From CAKSFT01 sp045544615 (GTDB taxonomy: Bacteria > Bacillota > Clostridia > UBA1381): DNA of 64,000 bases. Where the stretch lies: NCBI GenBank assembly GCA_045544615.1, contig JAZPZI010000008.1, positions 1 through 64,000 of the forward strand, written 5' to 3'. The first letter of the stretch is position 1, and every line of letters starts with the position of its first letter. The position numbers were made by a program, and so were the translations under genes. This document shows positions 17,712-25,839 of the stretch, piece by piece. The notes below the pieces were generated by a model, which ran no database searches, had not been told where the DNA came from, and saw only the letters and a program-made list of their open reading frames with translations.

Positions 17712-20700
17712 ATGAAAAAGTTCAAACAAATCATATCAACTTTGTGTGTAGTGATGATGGTGGCACAAGTATTGAATATTCCTGTATTTGCGGCTGATGC
17801 ATCAGAATCAGTAACACAGACCATTGCCGCCACATCATCGCAGCAGAGAAGAATGTGGTCGGGTACCAATTATGTTTCAAGGGACTGGGTATATGAGCCA
17901 TGGGCAGTTACATACTGGGGCAGAGTTCATTACCTGCGTTTTGCGTCAAATGATGTTGATGCGACAGGAATTAAGAAGGCAACAATTAAGCTTGATGCCC
18001 GTGCAAGAGAAACTGAAAAAACGGTATATCTTGCGGCATTGAGTCTTTCAGATACCCTGTCTAAAGTTGTCGAATCGAACCTTACAGCGCTCAGCTCTAA
18101 AAACATTGTTACGGCAACCGGAGCTGCCGAAAAGTTGATGCTGAACCAAAACGGAAGATATGTTTCGGGAGTGAGTTCTTCAGTTGTCGCATACACAAAA
18201 GCGGTAGCATCAAATACCACTACTGATGAAAACAGTTATTCTAATACTGCGGGTACTTTTGTGTTTAACTACCCAATGGAGATAGAATTGGATGTAACCG
18301 ATACAGTACGTGCGGCTTTCGAAAAAGGAAACCACGTTCAGTTTGCGTTGCTGGCAGCAAAGGACATTCTTACAAGTGATGGTAGAAATCTCTATGATAT
18401 GGAGGGATTTAATAGCTATGCAAATGGCGTAATTTACGATGCTGACGGAAATGTGATTGAGAAAACTGATAGCACGCTTAACCTTGACACATCGATTCCT
18501 GTTTGTGGTAATGCGGGATATTATACATCGATAGACATAAACGATGAATATTTCTCGTGGTTATATATGGTGCGTGATTCTATCAGGCTTGAAATTGAGT
18601 ATGCAACCAAAGAAGACTTTTTTAATGAATTTGCATCAAGCGTTGAATCGGCAGAAGATTTTGATGCAAATATTGATGAAATATCGCATTTGTTTGATGA
18701 AGATGCCTGGGCATTGTATGAAAAACTAAGGGGCGACGATTCAGTTTGTGAGTTATTGTATAATACTATGGTAGACAGTAATTCTTTTGCTGAATTCAAT
18801 GCGGATTTTTCAGAGATTTTAGATGAACTGTACTGGAAAGGATATCCTTTGCGCATTTCGGTTAAAGCTGAGCTCGGCGGAAGTCGTGGAATAATTACAA
18901 CGGAAGGTAAAACCGAGGTTCCGCATCACACATATGCTTTGATTAAAAGCTATAACGCATCGGGAACACTTTTAAAGGATTTTACTGTCAATGTAAAGTA
19001 TGGCAGAGGATACTATAACATATATGAAAAGGATTCAGATGTTGCAAAGATTGATGTTTGCCTGACATCCGATATGGAAGGAACAACACAGATTTCGCAA
19101 ACGGTGGAGATGGCCGTTGAGGATATAAATCTGCCGTCAATTTTCATTACCGAGCTTTCGAATGAGCATTCAAGAACATACTACCCTGATGGCAGTGAGA
19201 AAAATACCGGAAGCACCGAGCAACCGTTCCAGTATATAGAGCTTTATAACTACGGTGATGAGGCGGTTGACCTGGAGGACTACACTTTTGTTTATAATGA
19301 CGGAACCGACCATGAATTCAGTTGGATATGGGAAAGCGGTGTCAATAAAACACTAAATCCGGGTGAATTGTTTGTTATTGGCGTGTATTCTGCCGATACA
19401 GTAAGTCGTGGCTATACCTATAGCAGGGCTGCTGCCATTCCCGAATACTGGGAAGGGTTTAATGAGTTTTACGGAGTTGATATTCCAAAAAACAACAGAG
19501 TAATGATTGCCTGTGTGGAATCGGGTAATGCCGCAACAATGCTCGACGGTATCAACCATCTGGAGAGAAGTTTTGATGCAGGTGTTACTGTTTATGCAGA
19601 GATCAGAAGAGGCGACGAGACTGTAACGAAGGTTGTATTGGCTGATGACAGACCACAGCATGATTATGCGTATCAGTTTGTACCGTCTGTCGGAGATACC
19701 AAAGAAGAAGAATTCCTGTTCTGTACAGGATGTTTCCCGTATCAGCTGATGGCTGAGCAAAAGCTTGACTACTGCGAAAAGGTTTATTTTAGCGACGACG
19801 AGGAAATCCGTGTAATGTCATATAATGTTCTGGCTACCAATGACGCCGGAGCTACTGTTGCCAGTCGTTTCCCTCTCTTTATACGGACAATCAATGACTT
19901 TGATGTGGATTTCTTTGGGATGCAGGAGGTTAATTATCTCTGGGTCAACAAGTTGAAAACCGGTATACCTTCCAGATTTTCTTGTGTTGAGGGTATTTCA
20001 AGATATGGATACAAGTACAGTAATATCTCATCGCAGATATGGGATTTGATGAACCCGATTTACTACAGAAATGATAAGTATAATCTACTTGCAAGTGGCG
20101 GAGCATTTATGACTCCTGATGGAAAAAAGGATACCGCACAATGGGATAGTACCGATATGAAGAGAACTATGACATGGGCAGTTTTGGAGAATAAGGAAAC
20201 AGGCGATGTTATATCATTCATAAATACACATGTAGTAAGAACCGGAAAGCAGGCAAGAATCGAACAGATCAAGCTTCTTTACCAAAAAGGAGCAGAGCTT
20301 CAGCAGCAATACGGTGGCGGCATAGTTATTGTTGGTGACCATAACAATAAAGAAAGCAATGAGCCTTACCGTGAATACAAAAACGGTAATTTGGTTGATG
20401 CAAAGTATCAAACAACAAACCATGTATCAGTTACATCTGCTTTGAGCTTTGGCGCGACCAGTGAAACCTACGGTGCACCGATTGATCATTGTTTTATCAG
20501 TCCGGAGGACTTCCAGGTTCAGAAATATGATGTATTCCACGGAATATACCCTGAGGGTACAGTAAGTGACCACTCGGCTTTATATGTGGAGTTGCTGACA
20601 AAGGAACATATAAATCCAACTACAACAAGAGTTGTATCGTACGACGATGAAAAGAAGAGTGCAACGGTTGAGTTTGATAAAAGGGAAAGTGGTGTTGTCA

Positions 20701-20888
20701 TTTTTGCGGATTATGAAAATGACAGGCTTGTGAATGTTGACGTTGTGGACGCTTCGGCACACTGTGAGGGTTATGATGTCATAAAGCAAAATAATGCAGG
20801 AGTTACGCTTGATGCGAACGATAAGATATTTATCTGGAACGGTGTTGACGAGTTAAAACCAATCGGAAACCCATATGATGTAGAATAA
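17712..20888 (+). CDS. Secreted LTD and endonuclease/exonuclease/phosphatase protein
   Basis: A 1058-residue exported protein. A signal peptide (MKKFKQIISTL... cleaved near AFAAD-type VFAAD) is followed by a beta-rich region that looks like a DNRLRE-type carbohydrate/cell-surface module (40-300), then a lamin-tail domain (LTD) around 475-600 with FITELSNEH and YIELYNYGDEAVDLEDY. The EEP nuclease domain spans about 700-975 with its full catalytic set: MSYNVLA, GMQEVN, INTHVVR, VGDHNNKES and SDHSAL. Family members cut nucleic acid or phosphodiesters. No sortase or membrane anchor is visible at the C-terminus, so release into the medium is likely. Confidence 0.85.
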   Translation: MKKFKQIISTLCVVMMVAQVLNIPVFAADASESVTQTIAATSSQQRRMWSGTNYVSRDWVYEPWAVTYWGRVHYLRFASNDVDATGIKKATIKLDARARETEKTVYLAALSLSDTLSKVVESNLTALSSKNIVTATGAAEKLMLNQNGRYVSGVSSSVVAYTKAVASNTTTDENSYSNTAGTFVFNYPMEIELDVTDTVRAAFEKGNHVQFALLAAKDILTSDGRNLYDMEGFNSYANGVIYDADGNVIEKTDSTLNLDTSIPVCGNAGYYTSIDINDEYFSWLYMVRDSIRLEIEYATKEDFFNEFASSVESAEDFDANIDEISHLFDEDAWALYEKLRGDDSVCELLYNTMVDSNSFAEFNADFSEILDELYWKGYPLRISVKAELGGSRGIITTEGKTEVPHHTYALIKSYNASGTLLKDFTVNVKYGRGYYNIYEKDSDVAKIDVCLTSDMEGTTQISQTVEMAVEDINLPSIFITELSNEHSRTYYPDGSEKNTGSTEQPFQYIELYNYGDEAVDLEDYTFVYNDGTDHEFSWIWESGVNKTLNPGELFVIGVYSADTVSRGYTYSRAAAIPEYWEGFNEFYGVDIPKNNRVMIACVESGNAATMLDGINHLERSFDAGVTVYAEIRRGDETVTKVVLADDRPQHDYAYQFVPSVGDTKEEEFLFCTGCFPYQLMAEQKLDYCEKVYFSDDEEIRVMSYNVLATNDAGATVASRFPLFIRTINDFDVDFFGMQEVNYLWVNKLKTGIPSRFSCVEGISRYGYKYSNISSQIWDLMNPIYYRNDKYNLLASGGAFMTPDGKKDTAQWDSTDMKRTMTWAVLENKETGDVISFINTHVVRTGKQARIEQIKLLYQKGAELQQQYGGGIVIVGDHNNKESNEPYREYKNGNLVDAKYQTTNHVSVTSALSFGATSETYGAPIDHCFISPEDFQVQKYDVFHGIYPEGTVSDHSALYVELLTKEHINPTTTRVVSYDDEKKSATVEFDKRESGVVIFADYENDRLVNVDVVDASAHCEGYDVIKQNNAGVTLDANDKIFIWNGVDELKPIGNPYDVE

Positions 20889-20890
20889 AA

Positions 20891-20925
20891 AAATCCCGTA
20901 ACCAGTCAGGTTACGGGATTTTTTT
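20891..20925 (+). terminator. Rho-independent terminator
   Basis: AAATCCCGTAACC pairs perfectly with GGTTACGGGATTT across a 5-base loop and is followed by a T tract. Confidence 0.92.
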
Positions 20926-20926
20926 G

Positions 20927-21014
20927 TCAATCCTCTATATCGATCAGCTTTGCTGCGGGGATATTCAGAACTTCTGCAATAGTGAAGAGTGTTTTAAAGT
21001 ATACTTGAATTAAT
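20927..21014 (-). pseudogene. XRE-type regulator C-terminal remnant
   Basis: On the minus strand, 28 codons between in-frame stops end in a normal stop at 20927-20929 and read ...YFKTLFTIAEVLNI-PAAKLIDIED. That is the usual C-terminal end of a Cro/CI-type HTH protein. No start codon or helix-turn-helix part remains, so the gene has been cut off, probably when the sequence now carrying the ATPase gene arrived. Confidence 0.55.
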
Positions 21015-21049
21015 TAAGTTAAATAATATAAATATACTTTATATTTTTC

Positions 21050-21078
21050 TTGACAAAATTTAAAGTTTTGTGTATAAT
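21050..21078 (+). promoter_or_regulatory. Consensus promoter of DUF4143 ATPase gene
   Basis: TTGACA, a 17-base spacer, then TATAAT. The start codon lies about 20 bases after the -10 box. Confidence 0.85.
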
Positions 21079-21098
21079 ATATTCAAGAGGTGAGTTTT

Positions 21099-22547
21099 AT
21101 GAGTATTACATCAAAGGAAAACATATTAAAAGTTTTAACTGCATATAATCCGTGGTGGAAAAGCAATGCTATAAATCCGGCATTTGCAAAAACATACAAA
21201 AGAATAGCTTTCTATGAAGCAATGAAAAAATTAAATAATTCCCAAATTCGAAGAACTGTTATTCTTACAGGAACGCGCAGAGTAGGTAAAACGACAATTC
21301 AATATCAAATGATAGATGAACTATTGAGAAATGGTGTAAGTCCACAAAAGATTGTTTTTATATCAATGGATCATCCTATGCTGAAATTAAGTGCATTTAA
21401 TGAAATCCTAGAATGTTATCATGAAAATGTATGTGCTGATAAGGATGTATATTATTTTTTTGACGAAATTCAGTATGCTTCAGAATGGGACAAATGGTTA
21501 AAAACAATTTATGATATGCAACCTGAAACAAAGGTTGTTGCAACTGGTTCGGCAAGCCCTGCTCTTATTAAAGGAGATAGGGAAAGCGGTGCGGGAAGAT
21601 GGTCCATCATTCAAGTTCCGACGATGTCTTTTTATGAGTATTGTGAACTTTTGAATATTGAACGACCTTCATTTAATGAAGATTTAAGACCTACTAGACT
21701 TGTGAAAATAGGACATCGACAGTTTTCTGAAATCATGATAAAACTATCTGAAATACAAAAACATTTTAACAGGTATTTGCGTGTAGGAGGATTTCCGGAA
21801 CTTGCTTTGGCGGATGACGACATTTTTGCAGAACAGATAATGCGTGAAGATGTTGTGGACAAAGTGTTAAAAAGAGATTTACCATCTCTTTATAATATTC
21901 GTAATGCTACAGAGCTAGAGAGAATTTTTCTTTATTTATGTAATGTATCTTCCGAGATAGTTTCAATTGATGCTATTGCGAAAGAATTAAATGGAGTTTC
22001 AAGACCAACTGTTGAGAATTATATTTCGTATTTGGAAAGTGCAAATCTCATTTATTTAAGTTGGCCTGTAAATATGGCTGATAAAAAAGTTTTGAAAGCA
22101 AGACCGAAAATTTATATAGCTGATGCGGCAATAAGAAATGCTGTTTTGATGGATGATAGTTTATTGACTGATCCTACGGAAATGGGTAAAATAGCTGAAA
22201 CGGCGGTATATAAGCATATTGCGGCATTTTACTACCAAAAGGCAACTTCAGTAGGGTATTATAGAGGTGGAAAAAAGGACAAAGAAATTGATATTGTTGT
22301 CGAATATCCTAAAATTAAAAATATATTGATAGAGGTAAAATATCGTGAGGCAGCTCCAATTGCGGACAATGATGCAATTAGTGAATTATGCGAAGATTCA
22401 TCGGCTTCAATTATTATAACAAAGTCGCCATCTGATTATGGAGTCCATAAGACTAAGAGCGGTTTTAATATGCTTCGTATCCCGGCATACGCCTTTTTAT
22501 ATTTATTAGGGCATGCCGAGAAAAATGGATATAAAGGACTTGAATAA
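21099..22547 (+). CDS. ATP-binding protein, AAA + DUF4143
   Basis: A 482-residue protein with an N-terminal AAA ATPase domain (Walker A TGTRRVGKTTIQ near residue 58, Walker B YYFFDEIQYA near 117, sensor VATGSASP) and a C-terminal DUF4143 domain. The latter carries a PD-(D/E)xK-like pattern, DKEIDIVVEY ... LIEVKYRE. The family is widespread in gut bacteria and archaea; its role is unknown and may lie in DNA transactions or stress. ATG 21099 is chosen because AGAGGTGA sits six bases upstream. It is monocistronic, with its own consensus promoter and terminator. Confidence 0.85.
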   Translation: MSITSKENILKVLTAYNPWWKSNAINPAFAKTYKRIAFYEAMKKLNNSQIRRTVILTGTRRVGKTTIQYQMIDELLRNGVSPQKIVFISMDHPMLKLSAFNEILECYHENVCADKDVYYFFDEIQYASEWDKWLKTIYDMQPETKVVATGSASPALIKGDRESGAGRWSIIQVPTMSFYEYCELLNIERPSFNEDLRPTRLVKIGHRQFSEIMIKLSEIQKHFNRYLRVGGFPELALADDDIFAEQIMREDVVDKVLKRDLPSLYNIRNATELERIFLYLCNVSSEIVSIDAIAKELNGVSRPTVENYISYLESANLIYLSWPVNMADKKVLKARPKIYIADAAIRNAVLMDDSLLTDPTEMGKIAETAVYKHIAAFYYQKATSVGYYRGGKKDKEIDIVVEYPKIKNILIEVKYREAAPIADNDAISELCEDSSASIIITKSPSDYGVHKTKSGFNMLRIPAYAFLYLLGHAEKNGYKGLE

Positions 22548-22550
22548 CTG

Positions 22551-22588
22551 AAAATACGCTGTCATTCCAAAAAGGGCAGCGTATTTTT
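22551..22588 (+). terminator. Rho-independent terminator of ATPase gene
   Basis: AAAATACGCTG pairs with CAGCGTATTTT around a 15-base loop, just after the stop codon at 22547. Confidence 0.85.
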
Positions 22589-22625
22589 ATATAGGTTGTG
22601 GTAAAATTGTAGTAAAACAAAAAAG

Positions 22626-22659
22626 AAAATCCCAGAAACGGCTTGTTTCTGGGATTTTT
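22626..22659 (-). terminator. Displaced native rpsI terminator
   Basis: AAAATCCCAGAAAC pairs with GTTTCTGGGATTTT across a 5-base loop. Read on the minus strand it is followed by a T-rich run. It lies 13 bases left of the 15-bp copy of the rpsI 3' end at 22672. In the uninterrupted chromosome it would lie just behind the rpsI stop codon, so it is the expected rpsI terminator now 16.7 kb from its gene. Confidence 0.75.
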
Positions 22660-22671
22660 GATAGATAATAA

Positions 22672-22686
22672 TTATCTCTTTGAGAA
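22672..22686 (+). repeat. attL core of integrated element
   Basis: TTATCTCTTTGAGAA, identical and in the same orientation to 39383-39397, where it encodes the last codons and the stop of rpsI. This marks the left border of the element. Confidence 0.85.
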
Positions 22687-22693
22687 TTTCCTG

Positions 22694-22724
22694 CTTCACA
22701 AAAAGCTTGATTTTACGGGGTTTT
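22694..22724 (+). repeat. Left terminal inverted arm
   Basis: Imperfect inverted copy of 39336-39364. The shared blocks are CTTCACAAA at the outer end and TTTACGGGGTTTT at the inner end. It lies seven bases inside the attL core. Confidence 0.7.
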
Positions 22725-22735
22725 CTCTATTTTTT

Positions 22736-22753
22736 GTTACTTGTGTGTTATTT
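22736..22753 (+). repeat. Left direct arm-type repeat
   Basis: GTTACTTGTGTGTTATTT, which matches 39275-39292 (GTTGCTTGTGTGTTACTT) at 16 of 18 positions in the same orientation. A likely integrase arm-binding site. Confidence 0.6.
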
Positions 22754-22797
22754 GTGTGGGGCTGCTTATCACTGCATATTACGTTTCAAACTATGTA

Positions 22798-23886
22798 TTA
22801 TGTGAATAAGCTATTGATGCCAACTGATGATGCAATTAATAGTTTCGACTTAACCATACCTGCGCATATTTCTAACGTATCCTTGGCAAGAATATTTTTT
22901 TCTACCTTTGATGAAATTAACGCTACAATTTTTTCGAACTTGTAAGTTAAATCACCACATAAGACTATTTTCTCAAAATTAAAAATATTATTTGCAGATA
23001 TGATTGCCACAGAGAGATACTCTGCTTCTGCACTGAGTATACTTTCTTCGTTATTATCTACTACATCGCTCCATTTATTATAGGCACTTGTCTTTAAAAT
23101 TTGCGGCATGGAGGCATACATTTCAAGACAGCCGTGATTTCCGCATTCACATTTTTCACCATCATACTTAATAGATGTGTGTCCCAGTTCACTGGGACCT
23201 TTAAATAGCGCATCATTGATTACGATACCGGAGCCGACACCCTCGTCTATTTGTAAAGTCAGGAAATTTTCTGTAGCAAATGCCGCTCCAAAGTATTTTT
23301 CTGCGATAGCAGTTGCAGAAGATACATTTTCTAATACAACTTCAATCCCTGTCAGACTTTCAAGTTTGGACACTATCGGGAAATTATGCCAATCCTTAAA
23401 GTTTGGCGGATTTAAAATAACACCGTTTTGGGTGTCAACGGGTCCGGGTGTTACTACAGATATTTTATATATTTTTGAAATATCAATTTCAGATTTTTTT
23501 ATTTGCTCATCAATAGTTCTTTTTATTTGTTGTGTTGCTTCATACGGCTGACAGATTGCAAAGTCATCTTGCGAAATAATATTACCGCCCAAATCTGTTA
23601 TTCCTACTGTGATATGATGTCTGGCAATATTTACACCAATTATATAAAAAGCCGTTTCATTCAAGGACAGTATTACAGGATTTCTTCCTACGGTTTTCGT
23701 TTTTTCTTCTTGTTCGTTTACAATTTTCCTTTGTTTTAAATCGTCAATAATTATTGTAACAGCGGCTTTTGTAAGACCTGTTTTCTTTGCAATATCCACT
23801 CTGGAAACATGTCCTCTATTTATAAGAGAAAGAATTATTTTTTCGTTTTTAATACGCATTGCTGCCGCATTGGTGCCCTTTTTCAT
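22798..23886 (-). CDS. ROK family transcriptional repressor
   Basis: A 362-residue sugar-responsive repressor. A winged helix at residues 10-60 (HVSRVDIAKKTGLTKAAVT) is followed by the ROK fold: the phosphate/sugar region VVTPGPVDTQNGVILNPPN, IDEGVGSGIVIND near 205, and the zinc motif CECGNHGCLE near 240. The full zinc set and regulator domain fit NagC/XylR-type proteins rather than ROK kinases, which lack the HTH. It sits downstream of the sugar operon, with its own consensus promoter at 23918-23946, and most likely controls that operon. Effector unknown. Confidence 0.9.
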   Translation of the reverse strand: MKKGTNAAAMRIKNEKIILSLINRGHVSRVDIAKKTGLTKAAVTIIIDDLKQRKIVNEQEEKTKTVGRNPVILSLNETAFYIIGVNIARHHITVGITDLGGNIISQDDFAICQPYEATQQIKRTIDEQIKKSEIDISKIYKISVVTPGPVDTQNGVILNPPNFKDWHNFPIVSKLESLTGIEVVLENVSSATAIAEKYFGAAFATENFLTLQIDEGVGSGIVINDALFKGPSELGHTSIKYDGEKCECGNHGCLEMYASMPQILKTSAYNKWSDVVDNNEESILSAEAEYLSVAIISANNIFNFEKIVLCGDLTYKFEKIVALISSKVEKNILAKDTLEICAGMVKSKLLIASSVGINSLFT

Positions 23887-23917
23887 TTCATTTACCTTTC
23901 AAAATTTTTATTCTCGA

Positions 23918-23946
23918 ATTATACATCAAATTTATCCTTTTGTCAA
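23918..23946 (-). promoter_or_regulatory. Promoter of ROK repressor gene
   Basis: On the minus strand TTGACA (23941-23946), 17 bases, TATAAT (23918-23923). It lies at and just behind the end of the epimerase gene, so the repressor can be made independently of the operon. Confidence 0.8.
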
Positions 23947-23947
23947 G

Positions 23948-24808
23948 TTAATCGATGCATTCAATTGAATGGATAAATGTGTGAGTTTTTCCTGCATCGA
24001 GCTTTATAATACCCTCTTTTTTTGTAATGTCGTAGCTTGATCCGAAAATATCCTGCACCCCGTTCCATGGTTCAAGGCAGATATAGTTTGCATCCGGCTT
24101 TGTCCACAGCAAAAAGTAATTGACGTTATCGAATGTAACACGTACTTTTTTACTGCTTTTTTTGTGGGAAAGTGTTACGCCTTTAAATTCTATATTCTTA
24201 AAAACAAGTGCATCTACCTTAAAATATTCGTATCTAAGCGTGAGGATATTGCTATTCTCTATAATTCTCACAGAATTATCTTCAAGCAGATTCCCGTTTA
24301 AAACGAAGCTATCAAGCGTTTGTTTTTCATCAAAGTGCAGTTCATATTCTTCAATGCCCTCGGGGCAGAAGTATCCTTCGTGAGCACCAACAGAAAAATA
24401 CATTTCACAGCTTGAGAGGTTTTCAACAATATTTGATACTTTTAATTTGTTTCCATCCAGTTCAAATATAATTGTAAAGCGGAACGAAAATGGAAACATT
24501 TTAAGGGTTTCTTCATTTGCCTCCATAACAAACTCTGCTTTTGTATCACTCATAAGCTTTCCTCTAAATTCTGATTTTCTTGCAAAGCCGTGTTTTTTCA
24601 AACTATACTCTTTCCCCTCAAAGGTATACTTATCATCCTTTAAGCCACCGCAAATTGGGAAAAGAACAGGTGCTCTGTATGACCATACCTCTTTATTTCC
24701 ATTCCACAGAAATTCGGTGCCGTTGCTGCTGTTAATATACATCAACTCGCTACCGTAAGTATTGATTCCCACCGAAAGCTTATCATTTTTTATCTCTATT
24801 ATCGCCAT
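23948..24808 (-). CDS. Aldose 1-epimerase family protein
   Basis: A 286-residue galactose-mutarotase-like beta-sandwich protein that would interconvert alpha and beta anomers of a sugar or sugar phosphate in the cytoplasm. Family features include GSELMYINSSNGTEFLWNG, APVLFPICGGL, the catalytic-site HGFARKSEF and the phrase VGAHEGYFCPEG, plus a late ICLEPWNGVQDIFG. These are typical of the LacX/YeaD-like branch. It lies 12 bases after the mannose-6-phosphate isomerase gene and is the last enzyme gene of the cargo operon. Confidence 0.85.
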   Translation of the reverse strand: MAIIEIKNDKLSVGINTYGSELMYINSSNGTEFLWNGNKEVWSYRAPVLFPICGGLKDDKYTFEGKEYSLKKHGFARKSEFRGKLMSDTKAEFVMEANEETLKMFPFSFRFTIIFELDGNKLKVSNIVENLSSCEMYFSVGAHEGYFCPEGIEEYELHFDEKQTLDSFVLNGNLLEDNSVRIIENSNILTLRYEYFKVDALVFKNIEFKGVTLSHKKSSKKVRVTFDNVNYFLLWTKPDANYICLEPWNGVQDIFGSSYDITKKEGIIKLDAGKTHTFIHSIECID

Positions 24809-24820
24809 AATCCTTCTCCT

Positions 24821-25837
24821 TTACCAGCACTCCACAACTTCAAGATTGCCCTTCAATGAAAATTTACCCATAAGGCACGCCGGCATAAAGAAATAGTCGC
24901 CCTTTTTGATTCCTTTTGAAAATCCGTCACCGCAAAGTGTACCGGAACCATCAGTTACAATATAAACACCATAACTATCTTTAATGCTCAATCTGTACTC
25001 ACCAGCATTTAAAGTAATACGGTTAATGATAAAGCAATCAGTGTCGTCAGGCGTTACAACGTTTTCGACCTTTACCCCCTCAGCATTTTTAACCACCTTA
25101 GGTGCAAGCTTTGTGTCAGGCACTTTTCCAAAATTAAAGCACCCGAGTGCTTCCTCTTTTGAAAGCTCTATATACATTTCCTGTTCATTCAGTTTATAGT
25201 TATCGCACCAGTGCTCGGGCTGAATTGTAAAATCGGTAGGCTCCTGAACCTCCAATATAAGACATCCCGCCCCAATAGCGTGCACCTCTTTTGCAGGAAC
25301 AAGAAACACATCCCCTATTTCAGGCGTTCTGTACTCCATAAGCCTTTCCATAGCATCTTTGTCGGTTTTACTTTCATCTATTGCTTTTGAAAATATTTCT
25401 TCATCAACGCCATCCTTAAAGCCGAAATAAATTCGCGCATCATCTCTTTTATCAAGAACAATCCAACTTTCTGTTTTTCCGTATTCCGAATTAAAATATT
25501 TTTTCGAAAACGCCTTGTCGGGATGTGCCTGCGCGGGGAGCCTTACTGCACTATCTAAAATTTTAACAAGAATTCGCATTTTCTGAGAGCTTCCAAGCAT
25601 TTCAAGCGGATATCTCGAGAGCAATTCATCAAAATACATATCACTGCCTTTTATTTTTGAAACGCCCTCTTTTTCACTTGCCATTTCCTTGTTCAAAGCC
25701 TTAACCGATGAAGCAATCCATTCCTCAGGCAAAAAGCCGTCTTTAGCTTCATCCCCGAAAATTCCGTGAAAGAGCTTTCCTCCTGTGTAAACTCTTCCGA
25801 CTCTGTTTCTTTCGAAAAATATAGGTTCTTTAAGCAT
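24821..25837 (-). CDS. Class I mannose-6-phosphate isomerase family
   Basis: A 338-residue cupin-type sugar-phosphate isomerase, expected to interconvert mannose-6-phosphate and fructose-6-phosphate in the cytoplasm. The zinc site is seen in LPAQAHPDKAFSKKYF (QxH) and VPAKEVHAIGAGCLILEVQEP (H and E). WIVLDKRDDARIYFGFK is also typical. ATG 25837 is chosen over 25855 because AGGAGA sits correctly before it, overlapping the end of the alpha-mannosidase gene. Together with the alpha-mannosidase it offers a route from released mannose towards glycolysis, although a hexokinase is not evident beside it. Confidence 0.85.
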   Translation of the reverse strand: MLKEPIFFERNRVGRVYTGGKLFHGIFGDEAKDGFLPEEWIASSVKALNKEMASEKEGVSKIKGSDMYFDELLSRYPLEMLGSSQKMRILVKILDSAVRLPAQAHPDKAFSKKYFNSEYGKTESWIVLDKRDDARIYFGFKDGVDEEIFSKAIDESKTDKDAMERLMEYRTPEIGDVFLVPAKEVHAIGAGCLILEVQEPTDFTIQPEHWCDNYKLNEQEMYIELSKEEALGCFNFGKVPDTKLAPKVVKNAEGVKVENVVTPDDTDCFIINRITLNAGEYRLSIKDSYGVYIVTDGSGTLCGDGFSKGIKKGDYFFMPACLMGKFSLKGNLEVVECW

Positions 25838-25839
25838 AA

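Noticed and set aside
21099..22547. Anti-phage defence ATPase
   Set aside because: The AAA + DUF4143 layout is widespread with no proven defence role, the gene stands alone, and no partner nuclease or toxin lies beside it.
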